From positions 2,480,001-2,544,000 of the forward strand of contig NC_085851.1 of assembly GCF_020906515.1 (NCBI RefSeq): a stretch of 64,000 bases of DNA. Direction: 5' to 3'. Source of the stretch: Vanrija pseudolonga (Eukaryota; Basidiomycota; Tremellomycetes; Trichosporonales; Trichosporonaceae). A program made the position numbers and the translations under genes. This document shows, piece after piece, positions 32,335 to 40,936 of this stretch. The number at the start of each line of letters is the position of its first letter. Within the stretch, counting starts at the first letter, position 1. Below the pieces are notes generated by a model that saw nothing but the letters and a program-made list of their open reading frames with translations, was not told the DNA's origin and did no database searches.

Positions 32335-34058
32335 CTAAGCCCGTCCGCCCTTCTTGTGCCCCCGGTTGCGGTAGTACGCCTTCTTGACCTCGCCGTCGTC
32401 GCCGCCGGCCTTGAAGGCCTTGTTGGCGCGCACACCGTCGTCGTCGCTATCGCTGTCGACCGTCTTCTTGGCCTTGATGGAGCCGACGCTGATGTTGACC
32501 TTTGGCGGGATGGCGAAGCCGAACGCCTTGCCGACCTTGGCCAGGTCCAGCTTGTTGACGTCGAAGATCTTCTTGAGCGAGTAGGAAGCATACGCCTGCA
32601 GGTACGACCTGTAGCCGTCGCGGGCCGAAACGTTGAGGTAGTGATTTTTGGAGATGAGCGACTCGAGCTGGCGCTGCACGTCGGCAATCTTGTTCTGCGG
32701 GAACTTGTACTCATTGAGCGGCACCTTTGCGACCTTGAGGAAGCGGAGGAAGCCGAGCTCAGACGGGAGGAGGAAGAGGAGCGACTTGCCCGCCTTGCCG
32801 GCACGCGCGGTACGGCCGACACGGTGGATGTAGTCGCGCGGGTCATCAGGAGGGTCGAACTGGATGATCCAGTCGACCTTGGGAATGTCGAGGCCACGGG
32901 CGGCAACGTCCGTGCAGAGCAGGATACCTGAGGGAGCGTTGCAGAACTCGAAGAAAGTGTTGGTGCGCTTCTGCTGCTTCTGCTTGCCCTGGTAGAGAGT
33001 CAGTATAGGCTGAGGTGGGCGGCGGTGAAACGCACATGAAGGTCCAGGACAGGGACGTCGATGTAGTTGAGCAGCTCGGCGTGGTACTTGACCGAGTTAC
33101 AGCTCGAGAAGAAGACAATAACCTTCTTCTTGAGGTTACGCTTCAGGAAGGTGAACAGCAGCATGAAGCGCTTGTCCGACTCGCATACAACGTAGCCCTG
33201 CTCGAGGAACTCGGCCGTAGACGTGTCCTTCTTGTCGTCGACGTTGATGTACAGAGGACCAGAGCGGAGCGAGATGCGGGCCAAGTCAGTGACCTTTGTC
33301 GTCTGGGTAGCCGAGAAGAGCATTGACTGGCGGTTGTCGTTGGGGAGGATCTTGACAATCTGCTTCATCTCCTCCTCGAAACCGACCTCGAGGATACGGT
33401 CGGCCTCGTCGATGACCAGGGCCTTGAGGTTCTTGAACACGAAGCCCTTGGTGTTCTGGAGGTGGTCGAGCAGACGACCGGGGGTGGCCACAAGGAGGTT
33501 GACGCCCTTGACAAGCTTGTCGGCCTCGGCCTTGCGGTTGGCGCCGCCCATGACGATGCCAAAGGTCTGCGAGTGGCCCTGCATGAGGTCCTTGACGACG
33601 CCGAGGATCTGGAGGGCGAGCTCACGCGTGGGCGAGATGATGATGACGCCGGTACCGTTGGCGGGCTTGAAGCGGAGCGTGTGCAGGAGCTCGACGGCAG
33701 GCACAAGGAAGGCCATGGTCTTGCCCGAGCCTGTCCTCGCGGCACCGAGCACGTCCTTGCCGGCCAGGAGAGGGGGGATGGTGCGCGCCTGCACCTCGGT
33801 CATGGTCTCGAAGCCCATGCGCTGGATCGAGTTGAGCGTCGCAGGCGAGAGCGGGAGCGTGTTGAACGGCACGCGCTCGTAGCTGTTGGGCGCGTCGAGG
33901 GTGACCTTTGACGACGAGGCGGCGGCGGCGGCGTCGCCCGACTCCTCGGCGTCCGACTGCACCTCTGGCCCGGCGGCCACGGGCGCGGCGACCTCCGAGT
34001 CCGCCTTGGACACGCGCTTGCGCTTCTTGCCGTCTGGGCGGGGCTGCTGTCCCGACAT
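32335..34058 (-). CDS. HAS1: Nucleolar DEAD-box RNA helicase Has1
   Basis: Two exons, 558 residues. The helicase motifs in order are [17 protein letters not shown] (Q motif region), AARTGSGKT (I), SPTRELALQ (Ia), [10 protein letters not shown] (II), [11 protein letters not shown] (III), [12 protein letters not shown] (V) and [13 protein letters not shown] (VI). The C-terminal extension has [15 protein letters not shown] and [15 protein letters not shown], characteristic of Has1/DDX18, ending in a basic RGHKKGGRA tail. Has1 works in 40S and 60S biogenesis in the nucleolus. The intron at 32989-33035 is 47 nt. Start: ATG 34058, [12 protein letters not shown]. It is divergent from UTP5, another ribosome-biogenesis gene. 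Confidence 0.95.
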
Positions 34059-35153
34059 TGTGTGTTGTGGTTGTGGTTGTTGTTCGTGCGAGCGAGATTA
34101 CAGCCATCAGATTTGCATCACTCATCCCTCCAGGCGGGGGAGGCGGCTCAACTTTCTGGGATTAATGAGGCGTAAATAATGGTTAAAAAATGATGCAATA
34201 AATTTGATTCCGCCCAGTCATAAGGCTGCTTGCGGTCCTCGCACCCAGAATTCTTTCGGCGAGCAGCAGCAGAATATTTCAGCGCGACGGTGCGTGCTTT
34301 CCTTCTTCCTTCACCACCCCACAAGCTGGTCAAACAAGGACTCAACATCCTCTTCAAAAGGGGCCTCTGGCTCTGCTCATAGAGGTAAGTTGGCCTTCTG
34401 CCATCAACGTGTCCCTCCTCCCTCCCCTCTACCTGTAAATTCTGATGGTGCTGCGTGCGATGACCATCTTGCTACTGGCCATCGCTCGCAGCCCATCTCG
34501 TCTGGATGACAATGTGTAACAATTCAAACTAGAGTCTGTTATGGCCAAGCGCCGAAGACACTTAAACGCACTATTCTGAACACTGTGCCCATCTCAAGCC
34601 TCTTTGACATGGCATGAACGTCGAGCTGACAACGTCAGCCTATAATCTCCACAACCACTCGCCTGTCGATTCAAGTCCAGGCTTCCAATACCCGTGAGTA
34701 CTGCTGCATTTTGCCTCTCCACCTTCTTCTGTTATGATGTCCCATATGGGAATTACCGCCTGAGTCTGCTCTCGCTGCCGTCTTAATTGCCGGGAGTGGG
34801 AGTGGACGTTGTAGACGAAACATGGCTGTTTTATTTTTTCTGAACCCAAACCATTCCTTTCCGAGTTGGCAAACACAATCAGCTGGCCATGGCTGACAGG
34901 CGTAGCAGCTCGATCTCTTGATTCCAGCATCCCCATCGCCGTTTGATTCGCATTCAGTAAGTGGACCTTCCTGAGCTGGCATCCCCCATCACACACCCAA
35001 TCTACAATAAATGATGATCCAACACGACGGTCTACTTACATCTTTATGGTGAAAAGGCCCGAAACCCATTTTTACCGGGCACCTTGCTGAATCTCCTCTC
35101 CTCCACACACTCTTCTTGTTTGATGGAGAGCTCGTGCTGACGAAACCAAAGAC
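34059..35153. other. Divergent region between HAS1 and UTP5
   Basis: About 1.1 kb, visibly less GC-rich than its surroundings. It holds A/T-rich sequence near 34180-34210 and a GATGAG motif next to HAS1. Neither strand has a credible coding frame. A structured RNA or a 5' UTR intron of UTP5 cannot be excluded. Confidence 0.5.
34121..34126 (-). promoter_or_regulatory. PAC-like GATGAG motif upstream of HAS1
   Basis: CTCATC on the plus strand reads GATGAG toward HAS1, 63-68 bases before its ATG. GATGAG is the core of the PAC element of yeast ribosome-biogenesis genes. A hexamer can occur by chance. Confidence 0.35.
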
Positions 35154-37226
35154 ATGGCTAGACAACCCGTGGCTGGCCCTTCGCGCCACAAGGCTTCGGC
35201 CGCCCAGGTTCCTCCCCCTCCCCCAACAGTGTCGGGATTCAACCCCTCGCGCACTCACTTTGCCATGGCACTCCCGATTCTGGGCTCTGCCGACAAGGTG
35301 CAGGTCTGGGACATTGCTGCCGACGCCGTCGTCGCCGAATGGGAGGTGCCCAATGCCTCCAAGGTTACGGCTGTTGTCTGGGCATCGGCTGCCTCTGGTG
35401 CGGCCAGGAAGCGCAGGAAGCGTAAGTCGCTTGGCGGCGCCGACGGTGGCGAGGAGGACGTCCTGCTGGTTGCGACCAACAAGGGCGACTCGTCTAGCCT
35501 CGTCGTCTACACCCCCATCAAGGGCGAGGTGCTGCGGACGATCCCTCTGAGCGCCAAGGCTACTGCCGCCTGGTCGGATGAGCACGGCGTCATCATTGCG
35601 ACTGCCTCCAACCTGCTCGTCCTTGGCCGCGACATTGCCACGGTTGCGCACACCTTTGCCTTGCCGTCAACCGCTTCGGCTCCCTCTGCAGTGGCGCTCC
35701 TCCCCACGTCGTCTGTCGAGACACTTCACGTGGTCGTCGCCAACGCATCGGTCGTCGCCCTTCACCTCTCCCTCGAATCCTCCTCCATTTCCCACACGTC
35801 ATCCCCATTGCCCGTGTCTACAACATCAGTCACCAGCCTCGAGCCCCTGCCATTAACACAACAAGGCGCGTCGTTCCTGGTGGTGTCTGAGGACGACAGG
35901 ACTGTGTCCCAGTACACGCTCGCATCGCCGACGGTCACCGCCAAGCTGTCGTTCCGCTACGCGTCGCCAACAGTCTCGCCGGCGCACTCTCTGGCTGTTT
36001 CGTCTGAACTGCTGTCGGTGTTGCACTTCTCTGGCGAGATTTCGCTCTTCCCTCTGCCTTCAGAGGTCGACCTGTCTCGCCCCAAGTCGGACTCGAAGCC
36101 TACCACTGTCAAGCTCGTCGAGGGCAAGGATGAGCGGACAGCACACATTGCACGTGCCGAGTTTGCTCCCAGCAGCGACGCTCTGTTGTGTGGTCGTCTG
36201 GCTGGTGGTGGACGCGTCAAGTGGTACCGCGCAGTGTATGAGCTTCCCGAGGGTGGCCTCCGCCCTTCGGTTGTGGTCAAGTGCGATGCCCAGGACCTCG
36301 TTGCGTCGCAGGCCGGTGCCAACGGCTCGACCCTTCAGCGCTACAGCGCTCCCGCCAACGTCGTTCAGGCTGGTGGCGATGAGGGTGAGGCCGAGCCCGC
36401 TGCGGCTCTCCCCACCGACGTCGACATGGCCGACCTGTCCCTTGGCGAGCGTCTCCTTGCTGCCCCTGTCCAGGCCAATGGCGAGGCTGCAACGTCCGCT
36501 GCCCTCAACGGGCCGGTCAACGCTGCCTCGCTGACGCGACTTTTGGTCCAGGCTCTCCACACTTCGGACCCGGCCCTCCTCACCCTCTGCCTTTCGCACC
36601 GTGACCCGGTCCTTATCCGCAACACTGTGCGCAAGCTCCCCTCGCAGCTGGCCCTCCCCCTCCTCAAGGCCTGCGTTGAGCGCCTGAGCCAGGGCAAGGG
36701 TGCCAACCGTCGTGGCGGTGGTCGCGGCAACATGCAGAACGAGCAGCAGGGTCGCGGCACTGTCGAATGGGTCAAGGGTGTCCTCATTGAGCGTGGCAAC
36801 ATTCTCATGACGATGCCCTCGCTCCCTGCGCAGCTCGCGACGCTTTCCAACCTGCTCGCTACCCGCATGGAGCTGTACCAGCCCCTGCTGTCGCTGTGTG
36901 GCCGCCTTGACCTTGCGCTTGCGCAGATCAATGTGCGCCGCCTGGCTGCGGAGCAGGCCCTCCTCGCTGCCGACGCCAAGGGCGACGGCGAGCACTATGT
37001 CGAGGGCGAGAGCGACGACGAGGTGGCGATCGAGGTTGGCGACGAGGACGAGGACGACATTGAGGACATCAACATGATGGCCGCCGAGTCTGACGACGAG
37101 GACAGCGAGGAGGACGACTCTGAGGAGGACGATGACGAGGATGTTCTCGACTCTGACGAGGAGCTTCTTGACATTGAGGCGGAGGAGAGCGACGACGGCG
37201 AGGAGAGCGACTCTGAGGATGAGTAA
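35154..37226 (+). CDS. UTP5: SSU-processome subunit Utp5 (WDR43 family)
   Basis: A single intronless frame of 690 residues. The N-terminal half reads as a beta-propeller (THFAMALPILGSADKVQVWD, SKVTAVVWASAAS, DVLLVATNKGDSSSLVVYT, GEVLRTIPLSAKATAAWSDE). The C-terminal half holds the helical Utp12-type domain (SLTRLLVQALHTSDPALLTL, VRKLPSQLALPLLKACVERL, LATLSNLLATRMELYQPLLS). The last ~70 residues are almost entirely Asp/Glu/Ser, as in other nucleolar processome proteins. Utp5 is part of the t-UTP/UtpA complex on nascent pre-rRNA. Start: ATG 35154, MARQPVAGPSRHK. UTP12-domain relatives (Utp4, Utp12) differ in length and tail; Utp5/WDR43 fits best. Confidence 0.85.
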   Translation: MARQPVAGPSRHKASAAQVPPPPPTVSGFNPSRTHFAMALPILGSADKVQVWDIAADAVVAEWEVPNASKVTAVVWASAASGAARKRRKRKSLGGADGGEEDVLLVATNKGDSSSLVVYTPIKGEVLRTIPLSAKATAAWSDEHGVIIATASNLLVLGRDIATVAHTFALPSTASAPSAVALLPTSSVETLHVVVANASVVALHLSLESSSISHTSSPLPVSTTSVTSLEPLPLTQQGASFLVVSEDDRTVSQYTLASPTVTAKLSFRYASPTVSPAHSLAVSSELLSVLHFSGEISLFPLPSEVDLSRPKSDSKPTTVKLVEGKDERTAHIARAEFAPSSDALLCGRLAGGGRVKWYRAVYELPEGGLRPSVVVKCDAQDLVASQAGANGSTLQRYSAPANVVQAGGDEGEAEPAAALPTDVDMADLSLGERLLAAPVQANGEAATSAALNGPVNAASLTRLLVQALHTSDPALLTLCLSHRDPVLIRNTVRKLPSQLALPLLKACVERLSQGKGANRRGGGRGNMQNEQQGRGTVEWVKGVLIERGNILMTMPSLPAQLATLSNLLATRMELYQPLLSLCGRLDLALAQINVRRLAAEQALLAADAKGDGEHYVEGESDDEVAIEVGDEDEDDIEDINMMAAESDDEDSEEDDSEEDDDEDVLDSDEELLDIEAEESDDGEESDSEDE

Positions 37227-37458
37227 TTGTTATCATTTGCACAGTAGAGCGTGTTGCATTATCACATGTATCATTACCAAGCGCAATGGGGATGGGGCAT
37301 GGCTGAGTGCGGTATGGGATTGCCGCGAACAGCATTTCATCATGGCGAGTGGCACTTGGAGTCGATGCATGGCCCCGACCCAGTCCACCGCGTCGATTAG
37401 ACACTGAAGCGGCGAGGTTGCCGTGCCGGTGCTAGATTGTGTGAAAGCAGATCGTCTG

Positions 37459-37491
37459 CGAACGGGAATCTGATGCGCGTCGAACGGGAAT
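37459..37491 (+). promoter_or_regulatory. Two copies of CGAACGGGAAT, 22 bases apart
   Basis: Exact 11-bp direct repeats at 37459-37469 and 37481-37491, 136-168 bases before the next ATG. Spacing of about two helical turns suggests a paired binding site for a factor controlling the secreted protein. No known factor is claimed. Confidence 0.5.
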
Positions 37492-37584
37492 GCACCGACA
37501 GCGCTACTCTTAGACTGCGCTAGAGGAGGCTAGTGGAAGAAGGCGATAGTGGCGCCGGCGACGACGGCGAGAGAGCGATTGCGA

Positions 37585-37590
37585 TATAAG
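37585..37590 (+). promoter_or_regulatory. TATA-like box (TATAAG)
   Basis: TATAAG within GCGATATAAGAAG, 42 bases before ATG 37627. A regulated, TATA-containing promoter would fit a secreted enzyme-like protein. Confidence 0.5.
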
Positions 37591-37626
37591 AAGGGGCGAG
37601 CGGCCTCTCGCTCAGCACCAAGCCCA

Positions 37627-39339
37627 ATGGTCACTCTCGTCGCTCTGGCCTCCCTCCTCGCCATCGCCAGCGCGGGCCCAACGCCCCCCGCAGGCCCGTA
37701 CACCGTCACTGTCGGGTCCCTCGGGCCGTGGACGACGCCAGACGACACCCCAGCAAACAGCTTCATCGCCTCGGACGGCGTGTACTGGTTCCAGCAAGCG
37801 CACAGCCTGTATGGGGTCACCGACTCGCGGCAGTGGAGCTTTTATTCCGGGCGGGACATGGACAGCGCGACGCGCCACGCAATCTCGGGCGCTACCGACC
37901 CCGCGAACACGCTCGACTCGAACGCGGACACGACGTGGCGGTGCAACTCCTCCCCGACTGGCCTGCTGGCCACCTACGCGAACGGCAGCCGGAGCTACAG
38001 CCAGCGCAACTACTGCGACCTGGCCGGCGTATGGGTCGACCCCGACTCGGGAGACTGGGTCGGGCTCGCGCATAACGAGTTTACGCCGGCGCCGTATGCC
38101 GACGGGCTGCACTTTGACGGGATTGACCGTGCCATCTCATCCGACGGGGGCAGGACATGGCGCATCACGGAGCGTATCATCACGTCGCCGTACGCGACGA
38201 CGCGCGGGGATAACGCTGCGTTTCCCGAGCAGACGTACAGCTACGGCGACGGCGATCCGCGGCTTACGGTCGACATTGCGGGCGGCTACTTCTACGTGTA
38301 CTACGGCTCGCGGGTACTTAACAAGGGCGGGGGCTGGGTCGCGTTCTATGCGCACGTTGCGCGCGCGCGCATGGCGGACAAGATGGTCGCTGGGAGTTGG
38401 GAGAAGTGGTATGCCGGGGCCTGGGGCCAGCCCGGCGTCGGGGGGAACGAGTCCAACCTCGTCCCGGTCACCAACGACGCCGACACGGGGTACACTTCCC
38501 CCGAGAAGGAGTACAACCCCACCACGAAGGGCAGCGTCGCGGCGCAGATAGCGGCAGGCGCCACGCCGCCCACGTCGCCGCTCTTCGTAATGGACGCGAC
38601 GTACTCCGCGCACCTGGGCCTCTTCATCGCCCAGCCGCAGGCGCGCGACCAGAGCGGGAACGCGCCGCAGGAGCTGTATGTCAGCGACGACCTCGTGCGC
38701 TGGACGCTGGCGGGGAACACGGGCAGTAGGTATACCACTGCGAGCTGGTACCGCTGGCTCCTGGACCCCGTGAGCAAGACGAGCTCGCAGATCGTCGGGA
38801 AACAGTTCAGGTCGTACTGCTCCTTCGGGTGCTCGGGGGGCAGGAGCGGCGAGTATGTCCGGGTGCAGCTGGACGGGGCGCCGTTCGTGCCTGTCAAGTC
38901 GGGCGCCTATGTTCTCAGCACGCAGGGCAACAAGCTGCGCGCGGCGAGCGGTCTGGCCTCAACCACTGCCGCCGCAGGCGACAGCGTCGTCTTGAGTCGG
39001 CTCGACGACGGCGCGTACACCCTCTCGTATGGCGGCGCCTTCCTCGGCGTAGACGACACCACCAACGCCGGCCGGGCATGGGGCGCGCGCATCTCCCTCC
39101 GCTCTGCGGCGAGCACCGGGTCCCAGTGGTGGGTCATCCCCAACCGCCGTGCCGCCGACCGGACGCTCGACGGCAGCTTCCGCGTCATCAATCGCTACTC
39201 TGGCCTCGCGCTGTCGATTTCGGCGGGTGGATCGCGCGGCGTCGACACGACGCCGGTGCGGGCTTGGGACGCGCCGAGTGGTGGGATTAGTGCTGGGCGG
39301 TTGGCTCTTGAGCAGGTCATTAGCTTCACCCCGGCGTAG
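37627..39339 (+). CDS. Secreted beta-propeller protein with C-terminal ricin-type trefoil; possible glycoside hydrolase
   Basis: Intronless, 570 residues. The start ATG 37627 gives a signal peptide (MVTLVALASLLAIASAG); an open frame continues upstream but has no better ATG. Residues ~30-430 look like a propeller enzyme: AISSDGGRTWRI is an Asp-box (S-x-D-x-G-x-T-W) as in sialidases, and DGDPRLTVDIAGGYFYVYYG and WVDPDSGDWVGLAHNEFTP resemble GH43/sialidase-like blades. Residues ~440-570 form a trefoil-like module with RVINRYSGLALSISAGGSRG and a GSQWWVIP motif near the QxW type. The closest architecture I recall is in actinobacterial secreted hydrolases; that is memory, not a search. The substrate is unknown. 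It is one of only two intronless complete genes here, the other being UTP5. Confidence 0.75.
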   Translation: MVTLVALASLLAIASAGPTPPAGPYTVTVGSLGPWTTPDDTPANSFIASDGVYWFQQAHSLYGVTDSRQWSFYSGRDMDSATRHAISGATDPANTLDSNADTTWRCNSSPTGLLATYANGSRSYSQRNYCDLAGVWVDPDSGDWVGLAHNEFTPAPYADGLHFDGIDRAISSDGGRTWRITERIITSPYATTRGDNAAFPEQTYSYGDGDPRLTVDIAGGYFYVYYGSRVLNKGGGWVAFYAHVARARMADKMVAGSWEKWYAGAWGQPGVGGNESNLVPVTNDADTGYTSPEKEYNPTTKGSVAAQIAAGATPPTSPLFVMDATYSAHLGLFIAQPQARDQSGNAPQELYVSDDLVRWTLAGNTGSRYTTASWYRWLLDPVSKTSSQIVGKQFRSYCSFGCSGGRSGEYVRVQLDGAPFVPVKSGAYVLSTQGNKLRAASGLASTTAAAGDSVVLSRLDDGAYTLSYGGAFLGVDDTTNAGRAWGARISLRSAASTGSQWWVIPNRRAADRTLDGSFRVINRYSGLALSISAGGSRGVDTTPVRAWDAPSGGISAGRLALEQVISFTPA

Positions 39340-39455
39340 AGGAGTAGTTAAATACAGGAATCAGATCAGAAAATGACAACGCCGATGTTAGTCATGGACA
39401 CAAGAATGCAATGTCATCACTTCAACTTGGCTTCCGTTCCACCACCGCGCTTCAC

Positions 39456-40673
39456 TCAGGCCGGCGCCAGTTACGCGTCGCCGCCGACTGCTGGCTTGGG
39501 AACATGAGAATGTTGGCCACCTGGACGTGTTCGGGGCGCGAGGCGACCCAGACGATCTGCTCGGCAACGTCGGCGCTGGGGCGTTAGCTGACGAGCTCTA
39601 GACATGCAGCTACTCACCCAGTCAGCGGCGTGATCCCCTTGTACTCGTTGTCCGCGCGCCCCTGGTCGCCGCGGTACCGCACGACCGAGAACTCGGTCTC
39701 CACCATGCCCGGCAGGATCTCGGCGATGCGCACGTTCGTGTCGATCAGCTCGTGCCTCAGCGAGTCGGTGAACGCGTGCACGGCAAACTTGGTCGCGCAG
39801 TAGATTGAGCCTGGGGTGTGAGTGGACATGTGAGGCTTTGGGACGCGCTTACCTCCGGGGTACGACTCGATGCCCGCGACAGAGCCAAGGTTGACGATGA
39901 GCTGGTGGCTTAGATGGAACCAGAGCATTTACCCACTCCAGTATTCCTCTTCTTGAAGTCGCGGACGACGTTTTGGGTGAGCTGAATGAGGCCAATGACT
40001 GGGATGTCAGCTAGACCCACATCTGGGAGATAGAGGCTGAGCTGACCATTGGTGTTGAACATGACGTCGATATCGGCCTCGGCTGCAATGTCAGATCGGT
40101 CAACGAGTTGGGTACTACCCACAAATGTCTGGGAAGTTAGCTTCGTGGGGGCACTGTGAAGCTACTCACCGCCAACATGCTCGCGGCCACGAACAAGCCC
40201 AGCATTGTTTACCAGTCTGTGTGGGTCAGTCCGGTTCGCACTCGTTACCCACACATCGAGCTTCAGCCCCTCCGTCTTGTCCAGCACCGTGTCGAGTGCC
40301 TTGCGGTCCTGCATGTCCGCCTCGATAACAACGACCTTGGAGCCAGCGTACCCGGCCTCAGCGTGCGTGGCCTCACACTTGGCCTTCACCTCGTCGAGGT
40401 TGGCGCGCCGGCGGGCGAGGAGGACGACGTTGGAGCCGGCCTTGGCGAACAGTTCGGCAGTGGAGGCGCCGATACCGGAGGAAGCACCAGTGACGAGGAC
40501 TGGGAGGTGAGTTTCGGCTGGCTGGGGGAAGCTTCGTGGAAGCCCTACTCACTATTCTTGCCGACCAGACGTTCCGAGCTGAAGACGTTGAGGCTGCGCG
40601 CCTGGGTGTACGTCGCACCCAGGCGGCGTGTGGCGCTAGCACCGAGCCTTGCAGCGAAGCGAGTAGTCAGCAT
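39456..40673 (-). CDS. Short-chain dehydrogenase like yeast YMR226C (NADP-dependent 3-hydroxy acid dehydrogenase)
   Basis: Several short exons. The N-terminus [20 protein letters not shown] is Arg-rich without acids, like a mitochondrial presequence. The SDR core follows: RLVGKN joined to [14 protein letters not shown] (TGxxxGxG cofactor motif), [80 protein letters not shown] (YxxxK catalytic pair) and [19 protein letters not shown]. The last blocks match the YMR226C/YdfG subgroup, which oxidises L-allo-threonine, serine and other 3-hydroxy acids with NADP. The end was set at the TGA after RNWRRPE. Short introns (for example near 40553, 40218, 40000 and 39600) are each bounded by GT-AG. It is divergent from the coronin gene with 263 bases between the starts. 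Confidence 0.85.
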
Positions 40674-40936
40674 GTCGATGGGAGTGAGAGGGAAAGTGTC
40701 AAACGTCAAGAGTTGGAAATCGCAATGCCCCATTATCGTCGGACTCCCTCCACTTGCTGCTCGATACGATGTCACCGTTCGGACCTATTACCCCGCATTC
40801 TTTACCCCGCACTTTCCACCCCTGCAGAGACGACGCAGTGACGACGTGCTCGAGGCAGCCAGCACCGACACTGACATCTCGACATTCATCGCCCACATCC
40901 TCCCCATCTCACATCACATCTCTTCATCCCACCACA

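Larger units (their letters stand above)
37227..37626. other. Promoter region of the secreted propeller/trefoil gene
   Basis: 400 bases between UTP5 and the secreted protein on the same strand. It contains an 11-bp direct repeat and a TATA-like box, both listed. Confidence 0.6.
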
